In this document: in pieces, positions 1 through 8,496 of the stretch | Layout: every line of letters begins with the position of its first letter | Numbering within the stretch: the first letter of the stretch is position 1 | DNA from: Kibdelosporangium banguiense | GTDB lineage: Bacteria > Actinomycetota > Actinomycetes > Mycobacteriales > Pseudonocardiaceae | Direction: 5' to 3' | DNA length: 64,000 nucleotides | NCBI RefSeq assembly: GCF_017876405.1 | Contig: NZ_JAGINW010000001.1 | Coordinates: 6,771,203-6,835,202 of the forward strand | The notes under the pieces: generated by a model | Told to the model about the DNA's origin: nothing | Database searches by the model: none | Seen by the model: the letters and a program-made list of their open reading frames with translations, nothing else | Translations under genes and position numbers: made by a program

Positions 1-1
1 C

Positions 2-1159
2 ACGGCGGTCGGGCCGGTGCTTGTGCGGGGCACCTCGATCGCTCGTGAGGCCGAAGTGGCCGGCGACTGGATGGTGCTCAAGGCCGACACGGACCGGGCA
101 GGCGAGGTGGAGCTGTTCGCTCCGGTCCGGCGGCTGGTCATCGGCGGCAAGCTCGTCGTGACCCGGCGTACCCCCAGCGGGTCGTTGCTGGGCAGGCTGC
201 CTGGGCCACGGCCGGTGACCCTGCCCGCGTTGACCAACTGGCAGTACCGCGGTGAACCGCCTGCCTTCGGCAATTCGGGCTGGCAACTTGCGGACAAGAC
301 CACGACCGCGAGTCCGATCAAGCCGAAGACACTGCCTGTCCTGTACGCCGACGAGTACGGCTACCACTACGGCAATGTCTGGTACCGCGGTAGTTTCACC
401 GCCAGTGGTGACGAGAAGACCGTGTCCCTCAACGCGATCACCGGCAAACGCGGCAACTACCTGGTGTGGCTCAACGGGACGTACCTCGGCTCGGCCTTGG
501 GCGGGACGCAGGCGGACTCCGAACCGCCGGTGAACCAGGACCCGGGTCGCGGTGACTTCGCCGTGCCGCCAGGGCTGCTCTCCAAGGGAGAACCGGCCAC
601 GCTCGCGGTCCTGGTGACCAACATGGGCCACAACGACGACTGGACCGCCGACGACACCCGATTCAAACAGCCGCGCGGGCTCTTCGGGGCCTCTGTGGAC
701 GGTGCTCAGATCACATGGCACATCCGCGGGGCCCGGGGCAGCGACCCAGAGCGTGGCCCGTTGAACGCCGGAGGTCTCTACGGCGAACGGGACGGCTGGC
801 ACCTGCCGGGCGGACCCGGCCGGTGGGGCAGCAGTCCGCCCGCGACCGTGCCGCCCGGGGTTTCCTGGTACCGGACGACGTTCCGCCTTGACCTGCCGCA
901 GGATCAGGACGTTCCGGTCGCACTGCGGTTGAGCGCCGGCGACTATCGGGTGTTCGTGTTCGTCAACGGATGGAACATGGGCCAGTACGTCAACCCGTCG
1001 CCACAGCGTGACTTCGTGCTCCCGGCAGGGGTGCTCGGCAGGTCGAACACCGTCGCACTGGCCGTGATCGCGACCGAACCCACGTCACTGGGGCCGGTCA
1101 GCCTTGTGACGCTGGGAAACCACTGGACCAGTGCTGCCGCGGTCGGTCAGCTTCGGTGA
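2..1159 (+). CDS. GH35-type beta-galactosidase, C-terminal part (5' end outside window)
   Basis: The reading frame is open from base 2 and runs to a TGA at 1157-1159, so about 385 residues of the C-terminus are present and the start is off the window. Two beta-jelly-roll, galactose-binding-like modules can be seen: one near residues 120-200 (motifs VWYRGSF and LVWLNGTYLG) and one near 285-360 (SWYRTTFRLDLP, VFVFVNGWNMGQYVNP). Such paired modules close bacterial and plant GH35 beta-galactosidases; the catalytic barrel is not visible, so the activity is inferred from the tail. It would remove terminal beta-galactose from pectic side chains or arabinogalactan, which fits the neighbouring arabinoside enzymes. 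Its 3' end overlaps the converging LacI gene by 75 bp. Confidence 0.7.
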   Translation, partial: TAVGPVLVRGTSIAREAEVAGDWMVLKADTDRAGEVELFAPVRRLVIGGKLVVTRRTPSGSLLGRLPGPRPVTLPALTNWQYRGEPPAFGNSGWQLADKTTTASPIKPKTLPVLYADEYGYHYGNVWYRGSFTASGDEKTVSLNAITGKRGNYLVWLNGTYLGSALGGTQADSEPPVNQDPGRGDFAVPPGLLSKGEPATLAVLVTNMGHNDDWTADDTRFKQPRGLFGASVDGAQITWHIRGARGSDPERGPLNAGGLYGERDGWHLPGGPGRWGSSPPATVPPGVSWYRTTFRLDLPQDQDVPVALRLSAGDYRVFVFVNGWNMGQYVNPSPQRDFVLPAGVLGRSNTVALAVIATEPTSLGPVSLVTLGNHWTSAAAVGQLR

Positions 1160-2122
1160 CAGCAGCCGGACCTCGGACTGGCCGGTCTCGCTGTCCAGCT
1201 GGCGCATCGCCATCTCGACAGCGAGACTGCCCAGTTCCGCGGCCGGGATCGCGATGGACGTCAACGGGACCGCGTGCGCCTCAGCCATGTCCTGCGGGCA
1301 CACCGCGAGAACCGAGATGTCCTGCGGCACCTGCTTGCCGCGCCGGCCAAGCTCGGACAGCAACGGGCCGAGGATGGCTTCGTTGTGCACCACCAGCCCG
1401 GTGACGTCCGGGTTGCTGGTGAACAGCTCGTCGAGGCATTCCCGGAGGGCGTCGTACGACGGCGAGCACGGGCAGGATGTCGCGTGGATTTTGCGTGCTG
1501 CGGCCGTCTTACGGAAGCCACGCAGGAACCGCCCCGCGTAGCTGGTGCCTCGCTTGTAGACAGCGGGGGAGGGCCCGATCAACGCGATGTCCCGGTGACC
1601 GAGATCGGCCAGATGCGTGACACTGGCCGATCCGGCCGCGGTGAAGTCCAAGTCGACACACGTCATCTCGCCCGGCTCGTCCGGCACCCCGATCAGCACG
1701 ACCGGCAGACGCAGGGCGCCCAGAACGGACAATCGCGGCTCGGCGGCCTCCACATCCATCACGATCAACGCGTCCGCGATCGAGGAGGCCGCGATCCGCC
1801 GCAGCCCTTCCGGGCCTTCGTCCTTGGTCATCAACAGCACATCGTGGTCGTACGCCCGGGCTTTGGTGAGCGTCGCGGCCACGAACTGCATGACCACAGG
1901 AACATTCAGGTCGGTTCGCAGGGGAATCACCAACGCCAGCACATTCGTCCGGCTGCTCGCCAACGCCCGGGCCCCGGCGTTCGGGTGGTAGCCGAGCTTG
2001 CGGATACTGCGCTGCACCCTGCGCCGGGTCTCCTCGGAGATCGACCGCTTACCGGACAGCACATAGGACACTGTGCTCGGCGAAACCCCGGCAGCACGGG
2101 CGACATCAGCAATGGTGACCAC
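1085..2122 (-). CDS. LacI-family transcriptional regulator 1
   Basis: This is a 345-residue LacI/GalR repressor. The N-terminal helix-turn-helix reads TIADVARAAGVSPSTVSYVL, followed by the hinge (NAGARALASSRTN) and a periplasmic-binding-protein-like sugar sensor domain. I place the start at GTG 2122 rather than at the upstream ATG 2287, because the extra 55 residues would be a translation of the palindromic repeat at 2183-2237. GTG 2122 also puts the helix-turn-helix at the very N-terminus, as is normal for the family. A -10-like TATCAT lies 6 nt upstream of this GTG on the minus strand, so the mRNA may be leaderless. A LacI-type palindrome at 2273-2286 may be an autoregulatory operator. Confidence 0.88.
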   Translation of the reverse strand: MVTIADVARAAGVSPSTVSYVLSGKRSISEETRRRVQRSIRKLGYHPNAGARALASSRTNVLALVIPLRTDLNVPVVMQFVAATLTKARAYDHDVLLMTKDEGPEGLRRIAASSIADALIVMDVEAAEPRLSVLGALRLPVVLIGVPDEPGEMTCVDLDFTAAGSASVTHLADLGHRDIALIGPSPAVYKRGTSYAGRFLRGFRKTAAARKIHATSCPCSPSYDALRECLDELFTSNPDVTGLVVHNEAILGPLLSELGRRGKQVPQDISVLAVCPQDMAEAHAVPLTSIAIPAAELGSLAVEMAMRQLDSETGQSEVRLLSPKLTDRGSTGPVVSQRHKADRPQ

Positions 2123-2182
2123 CAGATGATGATAGTCGGCCCAGTCGAAACGGTTCGACAGTGCACGCGACTGCTGGGAATG

Positions 2183-2237
2183 TGCCCCCAAAGTGGCGTT
2201 GGGAGCGCTGGATGCCCCCAACGCCACTTTGGGGGCG
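2183..2237. repeat. Paired 25-bp palindromic repeat, copy A
   Basis: Two 25-bp units (2183-2207 and 2213-2237) are separated by 5 nt. Each follows the pattern TGYCCCCAA, seven variable bases, TTGGGGRCA; the first unit is imperfect at its right edge. The two units also form a larger inverted repeat with 20-bp perfect arms (2184-2203 against 2217-2236). The pair lies upstream of LacI gene 1. The same architecture recurs at 2354-2408 and 16110-16164. Confidence 0.85.
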
Positions 2238-2272
2238 CACAAGGGGTCCGGTGGACGTCTTGACCGGGCTGG

Positions 2273-2286
2273 TGTTATCGCTAACA
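2273..2286. promoter_or_regulatory. Candidate LacI-type operator TGTTATCGCTAACA
   Basis: A 14-bp near-palindrome with the central CG typical of LacI/GalR operators lies about 150 bp upstream of LacI gene 1. It matches TGTTANCGNTAACA, the same class as the site at 53327-53340 in front of the GH43 gene. The assignment to LacI 1 is inferred from position. Confidence 0.5.
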
Positions 2287-2353
2287 TGACCTTTCGTCAC
2301 AGCGCCATGGACGGAGGGTCGTGGACGGAGGCCGTCGTGATCGCCGCCGAGTG

Positions 2354-2408
2354 TGTCCCCAATGCCACATTGGGGGCATGGGATGTCCCCAATGTGGCAT
2401 TGGGGACA
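2354..2408. repeat. Paired 25-bp palindromic repeat, copy B
   Basis: Units lie at 2354-2378 and 2384-2408 with a 5-nt gap. The flanks are TGTCCCCAA and TTGGGGRCA; the core is ATGCCACAT in the first unit and its complement ATGTGGCAT in the second, so the two units face opposite ways. The pair sits between the stop of LacI gene 2 and the promoter region of LacI gene 1. Confidence 0.9.
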
Positions 2409-2421
2409 CACAAACTCCGCT

Positions 2422-3438
2422 TCAGCGGCCGCCGGAGGAGTCCCGGATGACCAGCCGGCAGGGCAGGTGCTGCACGCCTGTGATCTTCTCCCCGCCGATG
2501 GCGGCGAACAGGTGCTGGGCCGCGGTCGCGCCCAGCCGTTGCAGGTTCATGTCCACTGTGGTCAGCGGCGGGCTGGTCTCGCTGGAGAAGATCTCCCAGT
2601 TGTCGAAACCGACCAGGGCGATGTCGTCAGGCACACGGACGCCGCGGGCGGCCAGTGTCTCGGTGACGCCGGCGGCGACCTGGTCGCTGCCGCAGAAGAT
2701 CGCGTCCACATCCGGATCGTCGTTGAGCACGAACTCTGCGGCGTGCCGGCCCCATCGCTGGGACCACTCGCCGTACCGCACTTCCCGGCCGGCCAATGGC
2801 AAGCCGGCTTCTTGGAGGAACTCGGTCAGCCCGGTGACCCGGTCGCGGGTGGCGCGGTAGTCCACGGGCCCGGTGATGTGCGCGATCTTTCGCCGGCCGA
2901 CCGAATGCAGGTGCTCGACCGCCATCCGCGCTCCCACGCGGTCGTCAGGCAGGAGGGACAGGTCTTGCGGATCGGTCGACTCGGCGTAGGCGTACACCAC
3001 CGGCACGGCCAGGTCCCGCCCGATGGACGCGCGCCGGTTGCTGCTTTCGCCGACCACGATCAGCCCGGCGACCTGCTGGGCGAGCAGCGTCCGCACGTAG
3101 TGGCGTTCCCGGATGACGTCGCCGCGGGCGTCGGCCAGCAGGACGGAGATCTGGTTGTCGCCCAGCGCGTTCTCGGCACCGAGTAGCACCGGGATGCTGA
3201 ACCGGCCCCCGCTGTCGCTGGTGAGCAGGCCGATGGTGCTGCTGTTGCCCGACACCAGGCTGCGGGCCAGCGCGTTGGGCTGGAAGGCGAGTTTCTCGGC
3301 CGCGTCGAGCACCCTGGTCCGTGTCGCGGCCGCGACCTCGCCCCGCCCGTTGAGCGCTTTCGACGCGGTCGCGGGCGACACCCCGGCGAGCGCGGCCACG
3401 TCCGAGAGGGTGGGCGCTCCACTGCTCCGTTTGCCCAT
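2422..3438 (-). CDS. LacI-family transcriptional regulator 2
   Basis: A 338-residue LacI/GalR repressor. The helix-turn-helix (TLSDVAALAGVSPATASKAL) is at residues 10-29, the hinge (NALARSLVSGNSSTIGLL) is near 53-70, and the sugar-binding core fills the rest. The ATG at 3438 has a GGAAAGG-like ribosome binding site. It is transcribed divergently from the GH127/ABC-importer operon, with a CGAAA-type palindrome at 3524-3543 between them. It is therefore the most likely repressor of that operon and of itself; the inducer is probably arabinose or an arabino-oligosaccharide, but this cannot be read from sequence. Confidence 0.92.
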   Translation of the reverse strand: MGKRSSGAPTLSDVAALAGVSPATASKALNGRGEVAAATRTRVLDAAEKLAFQPNALARSLVSGNSSTIGLLTSDSGGRFSIPVLLGAENALGDNQISVLLADARGDVIRERHYVRTLLAQQVAGLIVVGESSNRRASIGRDLAVPVVYAYAESTDPQDLSLLPDDRVGARMAVEHLHSVGRRKIAHITGPVDYRATRDRVTGLTEFLQEAGLPLAGREVRYGEWSQRWGRHAAEFVLNDDPDVDAIFCGSDQVAAGVTETLAARGVRVPDDIALVGFDNWEIFSSETSPPLTTVDMNLQRLGATAAQHLFAAIGGEKITGVQHLPCRLVIRDSSGGR

Positions 3439-3523
3439 CGAAACCTTTCCACGGCGGTCGATCCATCTTTCGATCAGGATACGACATGGCTGGCTCTTGA
3501 CAGCCCAGGCGCGGCGTCCTAAC

Positions 3524-3543
3524 TTCCGAAAGCGTTTTCGGAA
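3524..3543. promoter_or_regulatory. Candidate LacI-type operator, CGAAA class
   Basis: The 20-bp near-palindrome TTCCGAAAGCGTTTTCGGAA has a central CG and lies in the divergent promoter region between LacI gene 2 and the GH127 gene, 24 nt before the GH127 start. Related palindromes occur at 15941-15956 and 16031-16045. Confidence 0.6.
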
Positions 3544-3566
3544 CGTTTCGGCAGAGAGGGTGTCTC

Positions 3567-5429
3567 GTGTCTGAAGCCAGTCCGGTTGTTCCCTCGCAAG
3601 GCGTACTGCGGCCCATCCCCATCACCGATGTGAGCCTGCGCGAGGGGTTCTGGGGCGAGCGTCAGGCACGCAACGCGAGCAGCACGATCGACCATTGCCT
3701 GAACTGGGTCCGCCGGGCCGGTTGGATCGACAACTTCGCCGCCGCCGTCGCGGGCACGCTGCCCGAGGCCCGCCGCGGCCGGGAGTTCTCCGACGCGGAT
3801 CTCTACAAGCTGATCGAGGGGATGGCCTGGGAGGTCGGCCGATCGGGGACCGAGCGGCTGGACAAGGAGCTGCTCGGTCTGGGTGAGCTGATGGCCAAGG
3901 CCCAGCACCCCGACGGGTACCTCAACACCAAGTTCGGCCATGCCCGCTACAGCGACCTGGAGTGGGGGCACGAGCTGTACTGCTACGGCCACCTGATCCA
4001 GGCCGCGGTGGCCAGGCTGCGCACGACCGGGGAGGACGAGTTCACGGCCGTGGCCCTGCGTGCGGCCGACCACGTCTGTGCGGAGTTCGGCCCGGCCGGG
4101 CGTGTGGGTGTCTGTGGCCACCCGGTGATCGAGACGGCGCTCGTGGAGCTCTACCGGGTCACGGGCCGGCAGCGATACCTCGACCAGGCCCGGCTGTTCG
4201 TCGACCGGCGCGGGCAACGCACCCTCGCGGACATCGAGTTCGGCAGGCGCTACTTCCAGGACGACGTCCCGGTCAGGCAGTCCGAAGTGCTGCACGGGCA
4301 CGCGGTCCGGGCGCTGTACCTGGCGTGCGGGGCCGTCGATGTCGCGGTGGAGACCGGCGACACCGACCTGCTCGCGGCGGTGATCCGGCAGTGGGAACAG
4401 ACCGTCGCCACCCGTACGTACCTCACCGGTGGCATGGGATCCCGCCACCAGGACGAGTCCTTCGGCGAGGCTTTCGAGCTGGCGCCGGACCGTTCGTACG
4501 CGGAAACCTGTGCCGCGGTGGCTTCGGTGATGCTGTCCTGGCGGCTGTTGCTGGCCACCGGTGAGGCACGGTTCGCCGATCTGGCCGAACGCACCCTGTT
4601 CAACGCGATCGCGGTGTCACCTGACGAGAACGGCACGGCGTTCTTCTACCGCAACACGTTGCACCAGCGGCGGTTGCCCGGGATTCCCGCTGTGGACGAG
4701 GAAAGCCCGCGTGCGGCCGCGGGGATGCGTGCGCCTTGGTACGAGGTGTCCTGTTGCCCGACCAACATCTCCCGGATGATGGCCAGCATCGGCGGTTACG
4801 TCGCCACTGCCGATTCGTCCGGCATTCAGCTGCACCAGTTCACGGCCGCCGACATCCGGACCGAAGTCGCCGACCTGCAGGTCGACACCGCCTACCCCGA
4901 GGCGGGCAAGGTGGTCGTCCGGATCAGGCGGACCGTGGAGCACGAATGGGCGCTGCGAATCCGGGTGCCTGCCTGGGCGACGGGTGCACACCTGCGCGTC
5001 GGCGGTTCGCGCCGTCCGGTGGCGCCCGGGTACGCGCAAGTCCAACGGCGTTGGGAGGTAGGGGATCGCGTAGTGCTGGACCTGCCCATGACCGCACGGT
5101 GGACCCGGCCGGACCCCAGGATCGACGCTGTGCGCGGATGTGTCGCGGTCGAACGCGGCCCGGTGGTCTACTGCCTGGAGTCCGTCGACCAGCCGGACGC
5201 GGACCTGGAAACCTTCTCTGTGGTGACAACGGACTTACCCGAACCGACCGGGACAGCATTGTCGGTGCCCGCCCAGTACTCGCGTTTGCCGGACCGGCCG
5301 TGGCCGTACGGCGAGACAAGCGCGATGGAAGAACTGTCCACCACGGCTCTGTTTGTGCCGTACCACATGTGGGGCAACAGAGGCCCCAGCACAATGCGGG
5401 TCTTCGTACCCGAGCACCCGCCCCGATGA
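3567..5429 (+). CDS. GH127 beta-L-arabinofuranosidase, probably cytoplasmic
   Basis: A 620-residue DUF1680/GH127 enzyme that would release L-arabinose from beta-1,2-linked arabinofuranosyl oligosaccharides, as characterised for Bifidobacterium HypBA1. The thiol/zinc site is visible: Glu313 and Cys315 (SYAETCAAV) with Cys396-Cys397 (VSCCPTN). HypBA1 uses an equivalent Glu-x-Cys plus Cys-Cys set, with one Cys as nucleophile; Glu297 sits at the spacing of the HypBA1 acid/base. There is no signal peptide, so it should act on imported sugars. The GTG at 3567 follows a GAGAGGG site. The AGGAGG of the next gene starts directly after its stop, so the two are in one operon. Confidence 0.9.
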   Translation: MSEASPVVPSQGVLRPIPITDVSLREGFWGERQARNASSTIDHCLNWVRRAGWIDNFAAAVAGTLPEARRGREFSDADLYKLIEGMAWEVGRSGTERLDKELLGLGELMAKAQHPDGYLNTKFGHARYSDLEWGHELYCYGHLIQAAVARLRTTGEDEFTAVALRAADHVCAEFGPAGRVGVCGHPVIETALVELYRVTGRQRYLDQARLFVDRRGQRTLADIEFGRRYFQDDVPVRQSEVLHGHAVRALYLACGAVDVAVETGDTDLLAAVIRQWEQTVATRTYLTGGMGSRHQDESFGEAFELAPDRSYAETCAAVASVMLSWRLLLATGEARFADLAERTLFNAIAVSPDENGTAFFYRNTLHQRRLPGIPAVDEESPRAAAGMRAPWYEVSCCPTNISRMMASIGGYVATADSSGIQLHQFTAADIRTEVADLQVDTAYPEAGKVVVRIRRTVEHEWALRIRVPAWATGAHLRVGGSRRPVAPGYAQVQRRWEVGDRVVLDLPMTARWTRPDPRIDAVRGCVAVERGPVVYCLESVDQPDADLETFSVVTTDLPEPTGTALSVPAQYSRLPDRPWPYGETSAMEELSTTALFVPYHMWGNRGPSTMRVFVPEHPPR

Positions 5430-5440
5430 AAGGAGGACCC

Positions 5441-6730
5441 GTGCGGACCAGATGGCAACGAGGCTCGGCCCGGCGGGTGGCCGCCACACTGGCGGTTCTT
5501 GGTCTCGCTTTGTCCACAGTGGCCTGTGGGCAGGACGGCGCTGCGGAAGGGGGCGGAGCGACCGGACAGACGCTGTCGATCTGGACGCGAGCAGCGACCG
5601 AGGCACAGACACGCGCCTTCGTCGAGGCGTACAACAAGCTGGGGCGTAACAAGGTCGAACTGACAGTCGTGCCCAACGACAGCTACCTGCAGCAGGTCTC
5701 CACCGCCGCGGGCGGGCGCAACCTGCCCGACGTGCTCGGCGCGGACGTCGTCTACGCTCCGAACTTCATCAAACAGGGATTCTTCCAGGACGTCACATCC
5801 AACGTTCGGGCACTGCCGTTCGCCAGCTCTTTGGCCAAGTCCCATGTGGACGCCGCGACCCAGTCCGAAAAGGTCTACGCGGTCCCGCACACGCTGGACG
5901 TCTCCGCGATCTTCTACAACAAGGTGCTCTACCGCAAGGCCGGGCTGGATCCGGAGAAACCGCCGGCCACCCTGGCCGAGATGGCCGAGCACGCCGCCAA
6001 GATCCAGCAGCTGGGCGGCGGGGTGAGCGGTTCGTATTTCGGCGGGAACTGCCCAGGCTGCATGCTGTTCACGATGTGGCCGTCGATCTGGGCCGACGGC
6101 GGTGAGGTGCTGTCGGAGGACGGGACCAAGGCGCTGCTGGACGGCTCGCAGGCGAAGGACGTCTTCGAGGTTTACCGCAAGATGGCGGCCGAAGCCGTGG
6201 TGCCGGAAGGTGCCCGCCAGGAGAACGGCAACACGTGGGTGTCCACTTTCGCCACCGGCAGGATCGGTGTCGGCCCGATGGGCTCGACCATGCTGCGGCT
6301 GATGAACGAAGGGCCGGAGCTGGAGATCGGTGTCGCGCCGATCCGGGGGACCAAGGGCTCCGAGTCGACCTTCGTCGGCGGCGACGTGGTCGGTGTGTCC
6401 TCGACGTCCAAGAAGACCGCGGCGGCATGGGACTTCATCTCGTGGACGCTGTCGGATCAGGCACAGCTGGACGTCCTGGCGGCCCGGGGTGACGTGCTCG
6501 CCCGCACCGACCTCGCTGCCAAGGCGCCCGCGGACAAGCGCGTGGCGGTGTTCAACGAAGTCGTCAAGAAGGGACGGACTCCCAAGGCGGTCAACTTCGG
6601 CGCGACCTTCAACGACCCGCAGGGGCCGTGGCTGGCGATGATCCGTGGCGCGGTCTTCGGCCCGGACCTGCCCGGCGCGTTGCGGGACAACAACCCGAAG
6701 GTCACCGCGCTGCTGAGCGGTAAATCCTGA
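5441..6730 (+). CDS. Sugar ABC importer, substrate-binding lipoprotein
   Basis: A 429-residue extracellular solute-binding protein of the carbohydrate-uptake type. The N-terminus is basic, then hydrophobic, and ends in the lipobox LSTVAC with Cys29 as lipid attachment site. I choose GTG 5441 because AGGAGG lies 4 nt upstream; the frame stays open far upstream inside the GH127 gene, but that is not translated sequence. It would capture arabino-oligosaccharides released outside the cell and pass them to the two permeases that follow within a few bases. Confidence 0.92.
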   Translation: MRTRWQRGSARRVAATLAVLGLALSTVACGQDGAAEGGGATGQTLSIWTRAATEAQTRAFVEAYNKLGRNKVELTVVPNDSYLQQVSTAAGGRNLPDVLGADVVYAPNFIKQGFFQDVTSNVRALPFASSLAKSHVDAATQSEKVYAVPHTLDVSAIFYNKVLYRKAGLDPEKPPATLAEMAEHAAKIQQLGGGVSGSYFGGNCPGCMLFTMWPSIWADGGEVLSEDGTKALLDGSQAKDVFEVYRKMAAEAVVPEGARQENGNTWVSTFATGRIGVGPMGSTMLRLMNEGPELEIGVAPIRGTKGSESTFVGGDVVGVSSTSKKTAAAWDFISWTLSDQAQLDVLAARGDVLARTDLAAKAPADKRVAVFNEVVKKGRTPKAVNFGATFNDPQGPWLAMIRGAVFGPDLPGALRDNNPKVTALLSGKS

Positions 6731-6732
6731 TC

Positions 6733-7608
6733 GTGCGTCGAATCCGCCGGGACGCCGGCGTCGGCTGGGTACTGTCGTTACCGGCAGCCGTCGTCGTCGG
6801 CGTCTTTTTCCTTGTGCCGCTCGGCCTGGCCGTGTGGATGTCGCTCAACGAATGGCCGCTGCTGGGCGACCCGACCTTCGCCGGTGCCGACAACTACGCC
6901 GCGATCGCCGAGGACGAGCTGTTCGCCGACGCGATCTGGTTCACGGTCAAGTACACGATCATCACCACGGTCGTGCTGTTCGCGGTCGCGTTCGGGCTGG
7001 CCTTGCTGGTCCAGCACTCCCGGCCGGGCGTCGGGCTGATGCGCACGGCCTACTTCCTGCCCGCGGCGGTCGGGCTGGCCGCGGCCAGCCTGTTGTGGTT
7101 CGCGTTGTACAGCAACGACGTCGGGCCGTTGAGCGACGTGCTGATGTGGCTGGGGATCGTGGACAAGCCCGTGCAGTGGCTGGGGACGCCGGACAGCGCG
7201 CTGTGGTCGACAGTCCTGATGGTCACCTGGCGGTTCGCCGGGTTCCAGATGCTGATCCTGATGACCGGCCTGCAGTCCATCCCGGTCGACGTCTACGAAG
7301 CGGCCCGGATGGACGGCGCGGGCTGGTGGCGCACGATGCGGTCGATCACGTTGCCGTTGATGCGTCCGACCATCGCGCTGTTGCTGGTGCTGTCGATCAC
7401 CGGATCGCTGCTCGCGTTCGAGCAGTTCTACCTGCTCACCGGTGGTGGCCCGGACAACTCGACGGTGACGGTGGTGATGGTGCTCTACCGGCAGGCGTTC
7501 CGGCTGCTCGACCTGGGCGTGGCGGCTGCGATGTCGGTGGTCGTGCTGATCGCCCTCATCGCCGGGAACGTGCTGCAGCTGTCCATTGTGCGCAAGGGAG
7601 GGGAGTGA
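6733..7608 (+). CDS. Sugar ABC importer permease, MalF type
   Basis: A 291-residue membrane protein with about six transmembrane segments. The EAA loop that contacts the ATPase is visible as EAARMDGAGWWRTMRSITLP. The GTG start at 6733 lies 2 nt after the stop of the binding protein, and the gene ends 1 nt before the second permease, so translation is coupled. No ABC ATPase gene follows, so a shared MsiK-type ATPase elsewhere in the genome is presumably used. Confidence 0.92.
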   Translation: MRRIRRDAGVGWVLSLPAAVVVGVFFLVPLGLAVWMSLNEWPLLGDPTFAGADNYAAIAEDELFADAIWFTVKYTIITTVVLFAVAFGLALLVQHSRPGVGLMRTAYFLPAAVGLAAASLLWFALYSNDVGPLSDVLMWLGIVDKPVQWLGTPDSALWSTVLMVTWRFAGFQMLILMTGLQSIPVDVYEAARMDGAGWWRTMRSITLPLMRPTIALLLVLSITGSLLAFEQFYLLTGGGPDNSTVTVVMVLYRQAFRLLDLGVAAAMSVVVLIALIAGNVLQLSIVRKGGE

Positions 7609-7609
7609 G

Positions 7610-8443
7610 GTGGCCGGTTCCCGCGTGGTGATCCGGATCAGGAACACCGCCCACCTCACCACAGGTCTCGCGCTCGCGATCCTGTTCGTCGCGCCATTGG
7701 TGTGGACCGCGTGGTCGTCAGTGTCCGGTCCACGGGCAACCGGTGGCACAAGCGGCTTCGGCGACGACAACTATCAGCGATTGCTGGGCTATGGCGCAGG
7801 ATTGTGGACGTACCTGGCCAACAGCGCTGTCGTCGCAGTGTTGACTGTGGCCGGGACGTTGTTCGTGTCCGTGCTGGCGGGCTACGCACTCGCCCGGTTC
7901 CGGTTTCCCGGTCGCAACGTACTGTTCCTCGCGACGCTGGCGATCATGATGGTGCCGTATCCGACCATCCTGATCCCGTTGTACGTGATGCTGGGCTGGC
8001 TCGGGCTGCAGAACTCGTTGCCCGGACTGGCGATCGTGCTGATCATGTTCCAGCTGCCCTTCGCCATGTTCATGATGCGCAACTCGTTCGAGTCGGTGCC
8101 CCGCGAACTGGACGAGGCGGCACTGGTCGACGGAGCCGGCACCATCCGTGTGCTGTGGTCGGTGCTGCTGCCTGCCGTGGTGCCAGGCATGGTCACTGTG
8201 GGACTGTTCGCGTTCCTGGCCTCATGGAACGAGTTCATCGCCCCGCTGATCTTCCTGTCCGACGGCGACAAGTACACCCTGCCCACCGCGCTCGCGGCGA
8301 TGCGGTCCGGCAACTTCGGCGCGATCGACTACGGCGCACTGCAGGCAGGCATCGTCGTGTCGGCGATCCCCTGCATGATCCTGTTCATCCTGCTGCAGCG
8401 GCACTACGTCCGCGGCTTCAGCTCAGGTGCCTTGAAGGGCTGA
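7610..8443 (+). CDS. Sugar ABC importer permease, MalG type
   Basis: A 277-residue permease with about six membrane segments and an EAA loop (ELDEAALVDGAGTIRVLWSV). GTG 7610 is chosen because a purine-rich AAGGGAGGGGAG ribosome binding site precedes it; an ATG/GTG further upstream would start inside the previous gene. It is the last gene of the GH127-importer operon and is followed directly by a strong hairpin terminator. Confidence 0.92.
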   Translation: MAGSRVVIRIRNTAHLTTGLALAILFVAPLVWTAWSSVSGPRATGGTSGFGDDNYQRLLGYGAGLWTYLANSAVVAVLTVAGTLFVSVLAGYALARFRFPGRNVLFLATLAIMMVPYPTILIPLYVMLGWLGLQNSLPGLAIVLIMFQLPFAMFMMRNSFESVPRELDEAALVDGAGTIRVLWSVLLPAVVPGMVTVGLFAFLASWNEFIAPLIFLSDGDKYTLPTALAAMRSGNFGAIDYGALQAGIVVSAIPCMILFILLQRHYVRGFSSGALKG

Positions 8444-8446
8444 ACG

Positions 8447-8483
8447 GCACAGGGCCTGCGGCAGGCTGCCGCAGGCCCTGTGC
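8447..8483. terminator. Bidirectional hairpin terminator
   Basis: Perfect 16-bp arms (8447-8462 and 8468-8483) enclose a 5-nt loop between the convergent ends of the importer operon and the metalloprotease gene. There is no U-tract, which is usual in actinomycetes. Confidence 0.75.
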
Positions 8484-8496
8484 TCAGCGGATCGGA

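Noticed and set aside
2183-2237. Reading the large 20-bp inverted repeat as a transcription terminator
   Set aside because: It lies upstream, not downstream, of the LacI 1 gene, and the same paired structure occurs in a divergent promoter region at 16110-16164.
2183-2408. Reading the paired palindromes as a CRISPR array
   Set aside because: There are only two units per locus, spacers are 5 nt, each unit is itself palindromic, and no cas genes are present.
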